Assembly (NCBI GenBank): GCA_034178705.1
Contig: JAXFQY010000039.1
Span: 1 to 64,000, forward strand
Origin: RUG12395 sp034178705
GTDB lineage: Bacteria > Bacillota > Clostridia > Oscillospirales > CAG-272
Reading direction: 5' to 3'
DNA: 64,000 bases
How positions within the stretch are numbered: the stretch's first letter is position 1; each line of letters opens with the position of its first letter. Shown piece after piece: positions 1 to 8,001 of the stretch. Under the pieces are notes generated by a model. The model saw nothing but the letters and a program-made list of their open reading frames with translations. It did no database searches and was not told where the DNA came from. Both the position numbers and the translations under genes were made by a program.

Positions 1-768
1 CTGGAGGAAATCATTCGGGATTCCAATACCGCAGAGGAACTGCTGAGCGGCATTCAGGCACTGGATACGGAAGGCGCCGTGAAGGAAATCCGCATACACG
101 AATGGTGGAAGCACTATGACCGGGGTATCTGTCTGACAAAGGGAATAATCCTCAAATACACTGCATTAATCGAAATTCTCTATACCGACGGCAGCAAAAA
201 CATCTATGCCGGAACCACCTCCAAGGATTTCCCTCTGATCTCCGGTGATTTTGCCGTCCGGGTTCTTCTGTGTATCCGCGACATCGATGTCACACTCGGA
301 GAGCTGAAGCAAAAGCTTGACGCGCTTGACACCGACAAAAAAATCACAAAAATCAGTTATTATTCGGACAAAACAAGTTTTGAAAACGGCGTTGAAACAA
401 CCGACGAATCGGTAAAAATCATCGACGGTTCTCTGCAAACGATCCGTGTTTTTTACACCGAAAACGGGGAGGAAAAGCTTGTTGAGCATACCGTTATTCC
501 CAAAGGCTTTGATCTCGGCAAAGCTTACTCCGTCGCGTTTACCCTTACAGAGGAGCTTTCGGATCTGACAACCGCGGAAAAGCTGAAGGAACGGGTCTCC
601 GCCCTTGACACGGAAAAGGAAATCACGGCGGTCCGGATTGAACGGCCTTCCCCGGAAACCAACGCCAAGACCGAGATCACGACAGGGGAGCTGAAGGAAA
701 ACGATCTTGTATTCCTCGCCGACAGCACAAGCGAGTATTGCTTCCGGATCTCCGCCGAAGGAAAATAA
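1..768 (+). CDS. Unknown protein with ~90-residue repeats, 5' end missing
   Basis: The frame is open from the first base, so the N-terminus lies outside the window; about 255 residues are visible. I do not recognise the family. A short motif recurs three times: ALDTEGAVKEI near residue 20, ALDTDKKITKI near residue 108 and ALDTEKEITAV near residue 201, each preceded by a T-x-x-E-L/K-L helix-like stretch. The spacing of 88 and 93 residues suggests tandem copies of one ~90-residue alpha/beta module. No signal peptide, membrane segment or catalytic motif is seen in the visible part. An internal GTG at base 79 could be mistaken for the start, but the first repeat motif lies upstream of it, so the gene continues leftwards. 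A rho-independent terminator lies about 350 bases downstream. Confidence 0.75.
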   Translation: MEEIIRDSNTAEELLSGIQALDTEGAVKEIRIHEWWKHYDRGICLTKGIILKYTALIEILYTDGSKNIYAGTTSKDFPLISGDFAVRVLLCIRDIDVTLGELKQKLDALDTDKKITKISYYSDKTSFENGVETTDESVKIIDGSLQTIRVFYTENGEEKLVEHTVIPKGFDLGKAYSVAFTLTEELSDLTTAEKLKERVSALDTEKEITAVRIERPSPETNAKTEITTGELKENDLVFLADSTSEYCFRISAEGK

Positions 769-1114
769 CTCTCCGTTCTTTATATTGTCAACTGCTGTAT
801 CCGCCCGCAAAAAGCAGCGAAAGGACTGCTTTTGCTTGCAGGCTGCATAAAGACCGGTCTGCCGACAACACCCGGGGAGCGCTCCGTCCTCTTCTCGCGG
901 GCGGGAATATGGTGCTTTCCGACGGTCTTCACCGCGACGGACCGGATCTTTGCCGGGTCCCGCGTTGCGCCCCCCCGCCGGGTCTGACTTTCGATTCTCT
1001 CAGACGTGCACGGAGCCGCAGACAATAACACAAAGTGAGAAACGAGAGCCCTTCCTCGGGAGAACTCCGGCGGCAGGCGTCCTGTTTTTCGCTGTCCGTC
1101 ATGGCCGGATAAAG
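769..1114. other. Intergenic stretch without a recognisable gene
   Basis: The stretch is GC-rich with several short inverted repeats, and it ends in a strong terminator hairpin. I compared it by eye with conserved cores of RNase P RNA, tmRNA, SRP RNA and 6S RNA and found no match. Frames open here on either strand have no recognisable protein content and no good ribosome site. It could be a long 3' UTR of the upstream gene or an unrecognised small RNA. Confidence 0.4.
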
Positions 1115-1155
1115 GATCACCGGGTTGGCTCCGCCTTCCCGGTGATCTGTTTTTC
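1115..1155 (+). terminator. Rho-independent terminator
   Basis: A perfect 10-bp stem, GATCACCGGG (1115-1124) with CCCGGTGATC (1138-1147), is followed by TGTTTTT. It separates the upstream transcript from the promoter at 1224. Confidence 0.8.
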
Positions 1156-1223
1156 GGTAGGATTTTGTTTCTTTTTGTCTGACACTTTTTCTTTCCGTGC
1201 AGGTAGTGATCGGCGAGGCGGGA

Positions 1224-1252
1224 TTGACAAAGGAATGCCGAGGTGCTATAAT
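1224..1252 (+). promoter_or_regulatory. Consensus sigma-A promoter
   Basis: TTGACA (1224-1229) and TATAAT (1247-1252) are separated by exactly 17 bases, a perfect vegetative promoter. It sits 65 bases upstream of the beta-helix protein gene and probably also feeds the glmS leader. Confidence 0.92.
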
Positions 1253-1317
1253 AATATACGAAAAGAAACCCGAATAACCGGAAACAAAAGGCGTCCGGAA
1301 AAGGAGTTTTTTCTATC

Positions 1318-1983
1318 ATGATCCGAACTAAAGACCTTTTTGACCTTTCCTGTACAGCGGCAGCACCGCTTCTGAACGATACGGAGTATCCGTGGCAGGC
1401 ATTGCCGCGCATTACGGAATTTATTCTCACCCTCGGACCTACGCTTTCCTCCGACGAATATGAACAGCGCGGGGAAAACATCTGGGTCAGCCGCAAAGCA
1501 AAAATCGCCCCGACCGCATATATCGGCGGTCCGGCAATCATCATGGAGGGAGCGGAGCTGCGCCATTGCGCCTTTGTCCGCGGATCTGCGCTGATCGGAA
1601 AAGGCGCCACCCTCGGCAATTCCTGCGAGGTCAAGAACGCCATTCTCTTTGACGGAGCCGAGGTTCCGCACTTCAATTATATCGGAGATTCCGTTCTCGG
1701 ACACCGGGCGCATTTCGGCGCCGGTTCCATTACCTCCAATATCAAAAGCGACCGCAGGAACATCATCATCCGCACGGAAAGCGAACGGATGGAAACGGGG
1801 ATGCGGAAAATCGGTGCGCTCGTCGGCGATTTTGTGGAAGTAGGCTGCAATGCCGTGCTCTGCCCCGGAACTGTTGTCGGCAGAAATTCCGTGATCTATC
1901 CGCTTGTCCGGGTGCGCGGTGTGATCCCGGAAAACAGCATCGTTAAAGCACCGGATATCATTGTGCCGAAGGAGGCACGGTAA
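1318..1983 (+). CDS. GlmU-like left-handed beta-helix acyltransferase domain protein
   Basis: The 221-residue protein is mostly hexapeptide-repeat left-handed beta-helix from about residue 62 to 205. Residues 103-145 closely resemble the acetyltransferase half of GlmU: EVKNAIL, then PHFNYIGD, then FGAGSITSN. His118 aligns with the general-base histidine of GlmU, so acetyl transfer to an amino sugar phosphate is plausible. There is no pyrophosphorylase domain, so it is not a full GlmU. It starts at ATG after AAGGAG, under a consensus promoter, and is followed by the glmS ribozyme and glmS, which points to the UDP-GlcNAc pathway. The fold is clear. The substrate is inferred from that resemblance and from the neighbour; a sugar nucleotidyltransferase partner or a gamma-carbonic-anhydrase-like role is less likely. 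Confidence 0.8.
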   Translation: MIRTKDLFDLSCTAAAPLLNDTEYPWQALPRITEFILTLGPTLSSDEYEQRGENIWVSRKAKIAPTAYIGGPAIIMEGAELRHCAFVRGSALIGKGATLGNSCEVKNAILFDGAEVPHFNYIGDSVLGHRAHFGAGSITSNIKSDRRNIIIRTESERMETGMRKIGALVGDFVEVGCNAVLCPGTVVGRNSVIYPLVRVRGVIPENSIVKAPDIIVPKEAR

Positions 1984-2070
1984 ATCACGACTTCCCGGAC
2001 CTTTCCAGGTCCAGACAGATAAAAAATACCCCAGGCTCGGGAAGAGGGGAAAAAGGGGAGAGATCCCCTC

Positions 2071-2200
2071 AGCGCCAGACCGCATACGCGGTTAACGAGG
2101 GACGCGGACGATCGAGATTTTCGGCGGATGTCCGCGCGGCACACTCCTGTCGCAGGCGGGAACAAAGCCGTCGGGCAACCGGCAGACAAATCCCCCGCCG
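2071..2200 (+). promoter_or_regulatory. glmS ribozyme riboswitch (GlcN6P-responsive)
   Basis: The leader of glmS contains the conserved core of the glmS self-cleaving ribozyme. AGCGCC begins at 2071, so cleavage is expected between A2071 and G2072. A short P1 hairpin ACCGC-ATAC-GCGGT follows, then CGAGGG (2096-2101), ATCGAGA (2111-2117) and TCGGCGG (2121-2127). CGCGGAC (2103-2109) pairs with GTCCGCG (2130-2136), and GGCGGG (2155-2160) pairs with CCCGCC (2193-2198) around an inner GCCG/CGGC hairpin. In known members, glucosamine-6-phosphate acts as cofactor for cleavage and leads to decay of the glmS message, giving end-product feedback on amino-sugar synthesis. Confidence 0.95.
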
Positions 2201-2266
2201 CGGAGAATCATTTTGAAGGAACACCGTTTTCGCGCGCACCCCGGCGCGGAAACGACAATGCACACC

Positions 2267-4102
2267 ATGTGCGGAATCATCGGATACAGCGGTGCCGCAG
2301 ATGCGGCAGAGCGGTTACTCGAAGGGCTGTCCGCCCTTGAGTACCGCGGCTACGATTCAGCAGGGGTCTCCCTATTTACCGAGGACGGCCGCCTGCTGAC
2401 CCTGAAGGCGCAGGGGCGCCTTGCCAACGTAACAAAGAAGGTCAGAGAGCGTCCGGATGCGCGCGGATCCCACTGCGGCATCGGGCATACGCGCTGGGCA
2501 ACGCACGGCGCCCCCTCAGACCGCAATTCGCATCCCCACGGAACAGCGCTTTTGCAGCTTGTCCATAACGGGATCATTGAAAACTACGCAGAGCTGCGGG
2601 CGGAATTGACTGCGGCGGGCGCCTCCTTTCTCTCCGATACGGATACAGAGGTCGTTGCCGTGCTGCTTTCCGAAAATTACCGCCGGCTCGGAGACAAAAC
2701 GGCGGCGCTCCGGACGACACTTGCACGGCTGAAGGGCAGCTACGCTCTTGCCGTTCTGTTCGCAGATGAGCCGGGCGCCATTTACGCAACCCGACTCGGC
2801 AGTCCGCTGATCGTCGGAGTCGGCACAGGGGAAAACTATGTCGCAAGTGACATTACGGCGTTGCTGAGGCACACAAAAAATTACTATCAGCTCCGTCCGG
2901 GAGATATTGCCCGCGTAACGGAAGATGCGATTGAAATCACAGATGCCGAAGGAAAGCCGGCTTCGCTTCCCCTGGAAACGGCTTACTGGAATGTGGAAGC
3001 GGCGGAACGAGGCGGATATCCGCACTTCATGATCAAAGAGATCAACGAAGAAAGCGAAACGATCCGAAAAACCCTCAGCGGACGAATCCGAAACGGGCTT
3101 CCGGACTTTACTGCAGAGGGCTTTGATCTGTCGGTTTTCCGACGGGTTGACCGGGTCCATATCGTTGCCTGCGGTACGGCAATGCATGCCGGCTGCGTCG
3201 GCAAGTGCTGCTTTGAACGCTATGCGCGTCTGCCCGCGGACCCCGAAATTGCGTCTGAATTCCGATATGCTCCGCCCCTTTTCGGAAAGGGCGATCTTGT
3301 TATCATCATCTCCCAATCCGGCGAGACGGCAGATTCCCTTGCCGCGCTTCGGCTTGCCCATGAATGCGGCGCTTCCACCCTTGCTATCGTCAATGTGATC
3401 GGTTCCTCAATCGCACGCGAAGCAGACCATGTTCTCTACACCTGGGCAGGACCGGAGATTTCGGTCTGCTCCACGAAGGCGTATACCGTGCAGGCGGCGC
3501 TGATCACGCTGCTTGCCGCTGCCGCTGGACTGGAACGCGGAACCCTGTCGGAAAAAGAAGCAAGAAAGATTGTCACTTGCCTTTATGATGAGCTTCCGAA
3601 GGCAATTTCGGAAATCATCCGGAATGACGCGCCGATCCGCGAGGCCTCCCTCTCCCTTCTCCAAACCCAAAGTATGTTCTTTATCGGCCGCGGCGCGGAC
3701 CGTTATCTGGCCATGGAAGGCTCCCTTAAACTGAAAGAAATCACCTATACGCACAGCGAAGCTTATGCTGCCGGAGAATTGAAACACGGCACGATCTCTC
3801 TGATTGAGCCGGGAACGCCGGTCGTCAGTATTGCAAACGACCCCGCGATGTTTGAAAAAATGCTTTCCAACATCCGGGAGGTCAAAGCTCGCGGCGCAAA
3901 GATCCTTGCCGTCTGCCCGGACGAAGCCGAGGATATTGTCCGGGAAGCCGACTTTTATCTTCGTGTGCCGTCGATCCGTCCGGATATCGCCGGGATCGCC
4001 GCAGCGACCTCGCTTCAGTTGCTTGCCTACTATCTTGCGGATGCACGCGGACTGGACGTTGACAAGCCGAGAAATCTGGCAAAATCGGTCACGGTAGAAT
4101 AA
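2267..4102 (+). CDS. glmS: Glutamine--fructose-6-phosphate aminotransferase
   Basis: GlmS makes glucosamine-6-phosphate from fructose-6-phosphate and glutamine, the first committed step to UDP-GlcNAc and peptidoglycan. The start is fixed by chemistry: the ATG at 2267 is followed directly by Cys (MCGIIGY), which must become the N-terminal nucleophile. An upstream in-frame TTG at 2213 would bury it. The class II glutaminase domain shows EYRGYDSAG and HTRWATHG. Two SIS sugar-binding domains follow (SQSGETADS, then SEAYAAGELKHG), and the protein ends in the typical LAKSVTVE. Its 611 residues are normal for the family. The ribosome site before 2267 is weak. Expression is expected to be set by the ribozyme about 70 bases upstream. 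Confidence 0.97.
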   Translation: MCGIIGYSGAADAAERLLEGLSALEYRGYDSAGVSLFTEDGRLLTLKAQGRLANVTKKVRERPDARGSHCGIGHTRWATHGAPSDRNSHPHGTALLQLVHNGIIENYAELRAELTAAGASFLSDTDTEVVAVLLSENYRRLGDKTAALRTTLARLKGSYALAVLFADEPGAIYATRLGSPLIVGVGTGENYVASDITALLRHTKNYYQLRPGDIARVTEDAIEITDAEGKPASLPLETAYWNVEAAERGGYPHFMIKEINEESETIRKTLSGRIRNGLPDFTAEGFDLSVFRRVDRVHIVACGTAMHAGCVGKCCFERYARLPADPEIASEFRYAPPLFGKGDLVIIISQSGETADSLAALRLAHECGASTLAIVNVIGSSIAREADHVLYTWAGPEISVCSTKAYTVQAALITLLAAAAGLERGTLSEKEARKIVTCLYDELPKAISEIIRNDAPIREASLSLLQTQSMFFIGRGADRYLAMEGSLKLKEITYTHSEAYAAGELKHGTISLIEPGTPVVSIANDPAMFEKMLSNIREVKARGAKILAVCPDEAEDIVREADFYLRVPSIRPDIAGIAAATSLQLLAYYLADARGLDVDKPRNLAKSVTVE

Positions 4103-4126
4103 GACAAAAAAGTTTGCAAAAAAACA

Positions 4127-4154
4127 TTGCAATCCGGAAAAATTGTGGTATAAT
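4127..4154 (+). promoter_or_regulatory. Sigma-A promoter, extended -10
   Basis: TTGCAA (4127-4132), a 16-base spacer and TATAAT (4149-4154) preceded by TGG give an extended -10 promoter, about 95 bases before the foldase lipoprotein gene. Confidence 0.8.
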
Positions 4155-4250
4155 CATAAGGTATCATGTAGTATTATGCGAAGTCTGCGGACAGCATAAA
4201 GAAAATCCGCGCGAGCGGAATACATTAAGGGATTTAAGGAAGTAAGAACG

Positions 4251-5645
4251 ATGAAGAAACTCGGAACCGTATTTGCGGCGGCTGCGCTCAGCTGCGCAAT
4301 GTTGCTGACCTCCTGCGGCTCATTTAATTACGCAAAGGAGGATCTTTCCAAATATGTCGAACTCGGAACCTACAAGGGCATCACCTTTGAGCGCGCCGAG
4401 GTCAAGGAAATCACCGACGAAGCGATCAAGGAGCAGCTTGCCTCCGACTTTTCCTCCAATATTACAAAAATCGATACCGAGGAAGGTTACGAAGCGAAGA
4501 ACGGCGACTTTCTGACTGTTGATTACACAGGAAAGATCGACGGCGAAACCTTCGACGGCGGCAGCGCAACAGATTCTACCATTGAAATCGGAGCGGGAAA
4601 ACTGATTGAGGGCTTTGAAGAAGGCCTGATCGGGGCGAAGCAGGATGACATCGTTACCCTCAACCTTACCTTCCCGGATCCTTATGAGAACAATGAGGCT
4701 CTTTCCGGCAAGGCGGTTGTTTTTGAAGTCACCGTCAAGAACATTCAGAAGCAGGTCTATGAGTACAGCACCGACATTGCCGAAGGCACCGCGCTTTCCG
4801 ATGGGGATGTTGCGAAGATTGACTTTGTAATCATGGTCGATGGTCAGGAAGCGGACAGCGATGTTGCCGTGGATGTTGTCGTCGGCACCAATAACACCGG
4901 GGTCCCCGAGGAGCTCTGCATGGCGCTCAAGGGCGTTTTGGTCGGTGCCAAGGATGAAGAAATCAGCATCACCTTCCCGGAAGACTATGCGGATGAGGAA
5001 TTTCGCGGCAAGACCGGCGTTTGCACCGTCTCCGTCACTTCTGCCAAAGTTGTGCATGAAATCGATGCCGTTGACGATGCGTTTATCGCCGCCGTTACCG
5101 AATACACCACACTTGCCGATTATACCGAAAAGGTTGTTAACGTTACTCTGACAAAGAAATACGAGAAGGAAGCCAAGACCGCTGACTTCTCCGGCATCTG
5201 GAAGAAGGTTCTCGACGCGGCGACCGTCAAGAGCTTCCCCTCCTCCGAGATCAAAAAAGTCTCCGACAGCCTCTACGACAGCGTTGCGGGAATGATCGGT
5301 AATTACTACAACCTCTCCATGCGGGAGTATGTTAAGCAGATCGGCTATTCTTCTCTGAAGGATTACCGCAAAAATGTCTGCGACAAAGGTGCCGAAGAGA
5401 TTGTAAAGGAAAAGCTTGTTCTCAACGCTATTGTTAAAGCGGAGAATCTCTCCCTTACCGAGGAGGAAAAGGCCGCCGGACTGAAGACATATTACGAAGA
5501 TGAGGATCTCGGTCTTTCTTCCAGCTACGAAACCTACGAAGAGTTTGAGAAAGCGGTTCAGGACGGCACCATCAGAACCGAGGCCCTTTATGATAGCCTC
5601 CTTTGGGAAAAAGTTGTTGCTTTCCTTCTTGATTCTGCAAAATAA
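4251..5645 (+). CDS. Trigger-factor-like FKBP prolyl isomerase lipoprotein
   Basis: A lipoprotein signal ends in LLTSCG with Cys22 as the lipidation site, so the protein should sit on the outer face of the membrane. Residues ~85-165 form an FKBP-type PPIase domain (VDYTGKIDGETFDGG, then GFEEGLIG, then FEVTV). Residues ~170-268 look like a second, degenerate FKBP-like domain. From ~270 to the end is a helical region like the C-terminal chaperone arms of trigger factor. Trigger factor itself is cytoplasmic. Lipidated versions occur in Clostridia and probably fold secreted proteins, like PrsA. The ATG follows AAGGAAG. The gene has its own promoter and terminator and so is monocistronic. PPIase activity is inferred. 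Confidence 0.88.
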   Translation: MKKLGTVFAAAALSCAMLLTSCGSFNYAKEDLSKYVELGTYKGITFERAEVKEITDEAIKEQLASDFSSNITKIDTEEGYEAKNGDFLTVDYTGKIDGETFDGGSATDSTIEIGAGKLIEGFEEGLIGAKQDDIVTLNLTFPDPYENNEALSGKAVVFEVTVKNIQKQVYEYSTDIAEGTALSDGDVAKIDFVIMVDGQEADSDVAVDVVVGTNNTGVPEELCMALKGVLVGAKDEEISITFPEDYADEEFRGKTGVCTVSVTSAKVVHEIDAVDDAFIAAVTEYTTLADYTEKVVNVTLTKKYEKEAKTADFSGIWKKVLDAATVKSFPSSEIKKVSDSLYDSVAGMIGNYYNLSMREYVKQIGYSSLKDYRKNVCDKGAEEIVKEKLVLNAIVKAENLSLTEEEKAAGLKTYYEDEDLGLSSSYETYEEFEKAVQDGTIRTEALYDSLLWEKVVAFLLDSAK

Positions 5646-5668
5646 TTTTCGCCGGGAGGCGAACTGGC

Positions 5669-5697
5669 AAGGACGCGGCTCCGCGTCCTTGTTTTAG
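5669..5697 (+). terminator. Rho-independent terminator
   Basis: AAGGACGCG pairs with CGCGTCCTT around a GCTC loop and is followed by GTTTTAG, 23 bases after the lipoprotein stop codon. Confidence 0.85.
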
Positions 5698-5778
5698 TTT
5701 GTCTGAGCCTGTCTTACCGAAAAATCAATCTGTATTCCATAAAACTATACCTATATATCCAAAGGATCGGAGAAAAAC

Positions 5779-7986
5779 ATGGTCACACTGAAAAACGAGA
5801 AGGTCTACATCAAGGACGGCAGGATCTGCGACACATCGGAGCTTTCCGCGGAGGAAAGAGAAAATGCATGGCATGGCACCATGGCGTATTCCATTCTCTC
5901 CGCACATAATACAAGCGGAAATGACAGAAAGCTGAAACTCCGCTTTGACGCACTGGCAAGTCATGATATTACTTATGTCGGAATCATTCAGACCGCACGC
6001 GCAAGCGGACTGAAGGAGTTTCCGCTTCCTTATGTTCTGACAAACTGCCACAACAGTCTCTGCGCCGTAGGCGGCACCATCAACGAGGACGATCATCTTT
6101 TCGGGCTTTCCGCTGCCAAAAAATACGGCGGAATCTATGTCCCTGCCCATCAGGCGGTCATCCACAGCTACATGCGTGAAACCATGGCAGGCTGCGGAAA
6201 AATGCTGCTTGGTTCGGACAGCCACACGCGCTACGGCGCGCTCGGCACCATGGCAATCGGCGAAGGCGGACCGGAGCTTGTCAAGCAGCTCCTTTGCAAA
6301 ACCTACGATATTGATTACCCGGACATTGTCGCTGTCCGCCTGACCGGTAAGCTACGGCGTGGCGTCGGTCCGCAGGATGTTGCCATTGCCCTGATCGGTG
6401 CAGTCTACGCAAACGGCTTTGTGAAAAACTCCGTTCTGGAGTTTATCGGAGACGGAATTGCCGACCTCCCCGTCGACCTGCGCTGCGGGATCGATGTTAT
6501 GACAACCGAAACAGCCTGTCTGTCCTCCATCTGGAAGACGGACGGCGTGATCCGTGATTATTTTGAAACACACCGCCGCCCCGAGGATTTCCGTGAGCTT
6601 TCCCCCGCACCCCTTGCGGCGTATGACCGCATGATCGATCTTGATCTTTCGACAATTGAGCCGATGATTGCGCTTCCCTTCCATCCGAGCTGCGCCTACA
6701 CCATCCGCGAGCTGAAGGAAAACCCCGGTGATATCCTCCGGGAAGCGGAAAAGCGCGCTGTGGCTCAGCTTGGGCTTGAAGAGGGGCGTTTCCGCCTCAC
6801 CGACAAGATCACCAGCCGCGGCGTCCGCGCCGATCAGGGTGTCATTGCCGGCTGTGCCGGAGGAACCTTCGACAATGTATGTGCCGCCGCCGACACACTC
6901 CGCGGCAGATCAACCGGAAACGGCGAATTCTGGCTTTCCGTTTACCCGGCAAGCCAGCCGGTCATGACCGAACTGTCCGCAAACGGCGTGATGACCGATC
7001 TGATCCGCGCGGGTGTCTCCGTCCGGACCGCCTTCTGCGGTCCCTGCTTCGGCGCGGGAGATGTTCCCGGCAACAACGCGCTCTCCATCCGGCACACAAC
7101 CCGCAATTTCCCCAATCGCGAAGGAAGCAAGCCGGGAGCCGGACAAATTGCAAGCGTCGCTCTCATGGACGCGCGCTCCATTGCCGCAACAGCGGCAAAC
7201 GGCGGCATCATTACCGCCGCAACCGAACTGGATATTGATTATACCCGTTACCCCTATCACTATGACGACAGTGCCTACCGCGCGCGCGTCTTTAACGGCT
7301 GGGGCAAAGCACAGCCCGACGCTGAGCTGAAATACGGGCCGAATATCAAGGACTGGCCTGCGTTTGAAACACCGAAGGAAAATCTGATCCTTGAAATTGC
7401 ATCGGTCATTGACGATCCGGTCACCACAACCGATGAGCTGATCCCTTCCGGAGAAACCTCCTCTTACCGTTCCAACCCGATGAAGCTTGCGGAATTCACG
7501 CTGTCCCGCAAGGATCCCGGATATGTGGCACGTGCCAAGGCAGCGAAACCGGAGAACATGACGGATGCCGACCGCGCTGCCTTGAAGCAGCTTAACGGGG
7601 ACAAGCCCTTCTCCTTCGGCTCCGCAATTTTTGCCCACAACCCCGGTGACGGTTCTGCACGCGAACAGGCGGCCTCCTGCCAGAAGGTTCTCGGCGCTTA
7701 CGCAAACATCGCCGACGAATACGCAACCAAGCGCTATCGCTCCAACCTGATCAACTGGGGCATGCTCCCTCTTCTCCGCAGAAGCGACTTCACCCTCGCG
7801 GTCGGTGACTTTGTTTTTCTTCCCGACATGCGCACGGTCGTTGCAGAAGGGAAACCGGAGTTTGACGCTTATCGGATCCGTGACGGAAAAGCGGAGCGGA
7901 TTACCCTCGGGCTCGCACCTCTCACAGAGGATGAAAAGGCCATCATCCTCGCCGGTTGTCTGATGAATTACTGGAAAAATAAATAA
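5779..7986 (+). CDS. Aconitase-superfamily hydratase (YbhJ-like)
   Basis: The 735-residue protein has the aconitase fold with all three cluster-ligand cysteines in place: Cys359 in IAGCAGGTFDN and Cys420/Cys423 in FCGPCFGAGD. SDSHTRYGALG at 146-156 and NREGSKPG at 446-453 match active-site motifs of the superfamily. A C-terminal swivel-type domain begins near residue 560. The pattern fits the hydratase group that includes E. coli YbhJ rather than citrate-cycle aconitase or LeuC/LeuD, which are usually split or differ at these motifs. The substrate is unknown. GGAG precedes the ATG. The next gene starts 15 bases after the stop and is probably co-transcribed. Confidence 0.85.
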   Translation: MVTLKNEKVYIKDGRICDTSELSAEERENAWHGTMAYSILSAHNTSGNDRKLKLRFDALASHDITYVGIIQTARASGLKEFPLPYVLTNCHNSLCAVGGTINEDDHLFGLSAAKKYGGIYVPAHQAVIHSYMRETMAGCGKMLLGSDSHTRYGALGTMAIGEGGPELVKQLLCKTYDIDYPDIVAVRLTGKLRRGVGPQDVAIALIGAVYANGFVKNSVLEFIGDGIADLPVDLRCGIDVMTTETACLSSIWKTDGVIRDYFETHRRPEDFRELSPAPLAAYDRMIDLDLSTIEPMIALPFHPSCAYTIRELKENPGDILREAEKRAVAQLGLEEGRFRLTDKITSRGVRADQGVIAGCAGGTFDNVCAAADTLRGRSTGNGEFWLSVYPASQPVMTELSANGVMTDLIRAGVSVRTAFCGPCFGAGDVPGNNALSIRHTTRNFPNREGSKPGAGQIASVALMDARSIAATAANGGIITAATELDIDYTRYPYHYDDSAYRARVFNGWGKAQPDAELKYGPNIKDWPAFETPKENLILEIASVIDDPVTTTDELIPSGETSSYRSNPMKLAEFTLSRKDPGYVARAKAAKPENMTDADRAALKQLNGDKPFSFGSAIFAHNPGDGSAREQAASCQKVLGAYANIADEYATKRYRSNLINWGMLPLLRRSDFTLAVGDFVFLPDMRTVVAEGKPEFDAYRIRDGKAERITLGLAPLTEDEKAIILAGCLMNYWKNK

Positions 7987-8001
7987 GCGGGGTATCAACA
8001 A

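Noticed and set aside
2213..2266. A longer glmS start at TTG 2213
   Set aside because: It would put 18 residues before the catalytic cysteine, which must be N-terminal after methionine removal.
6910..8001. A 363-codon - strand frame opposite the aconitase-like gene
   Set aside because: Antisense shadow of a strongly conserved gene with intact active-site motifs on the + strand.
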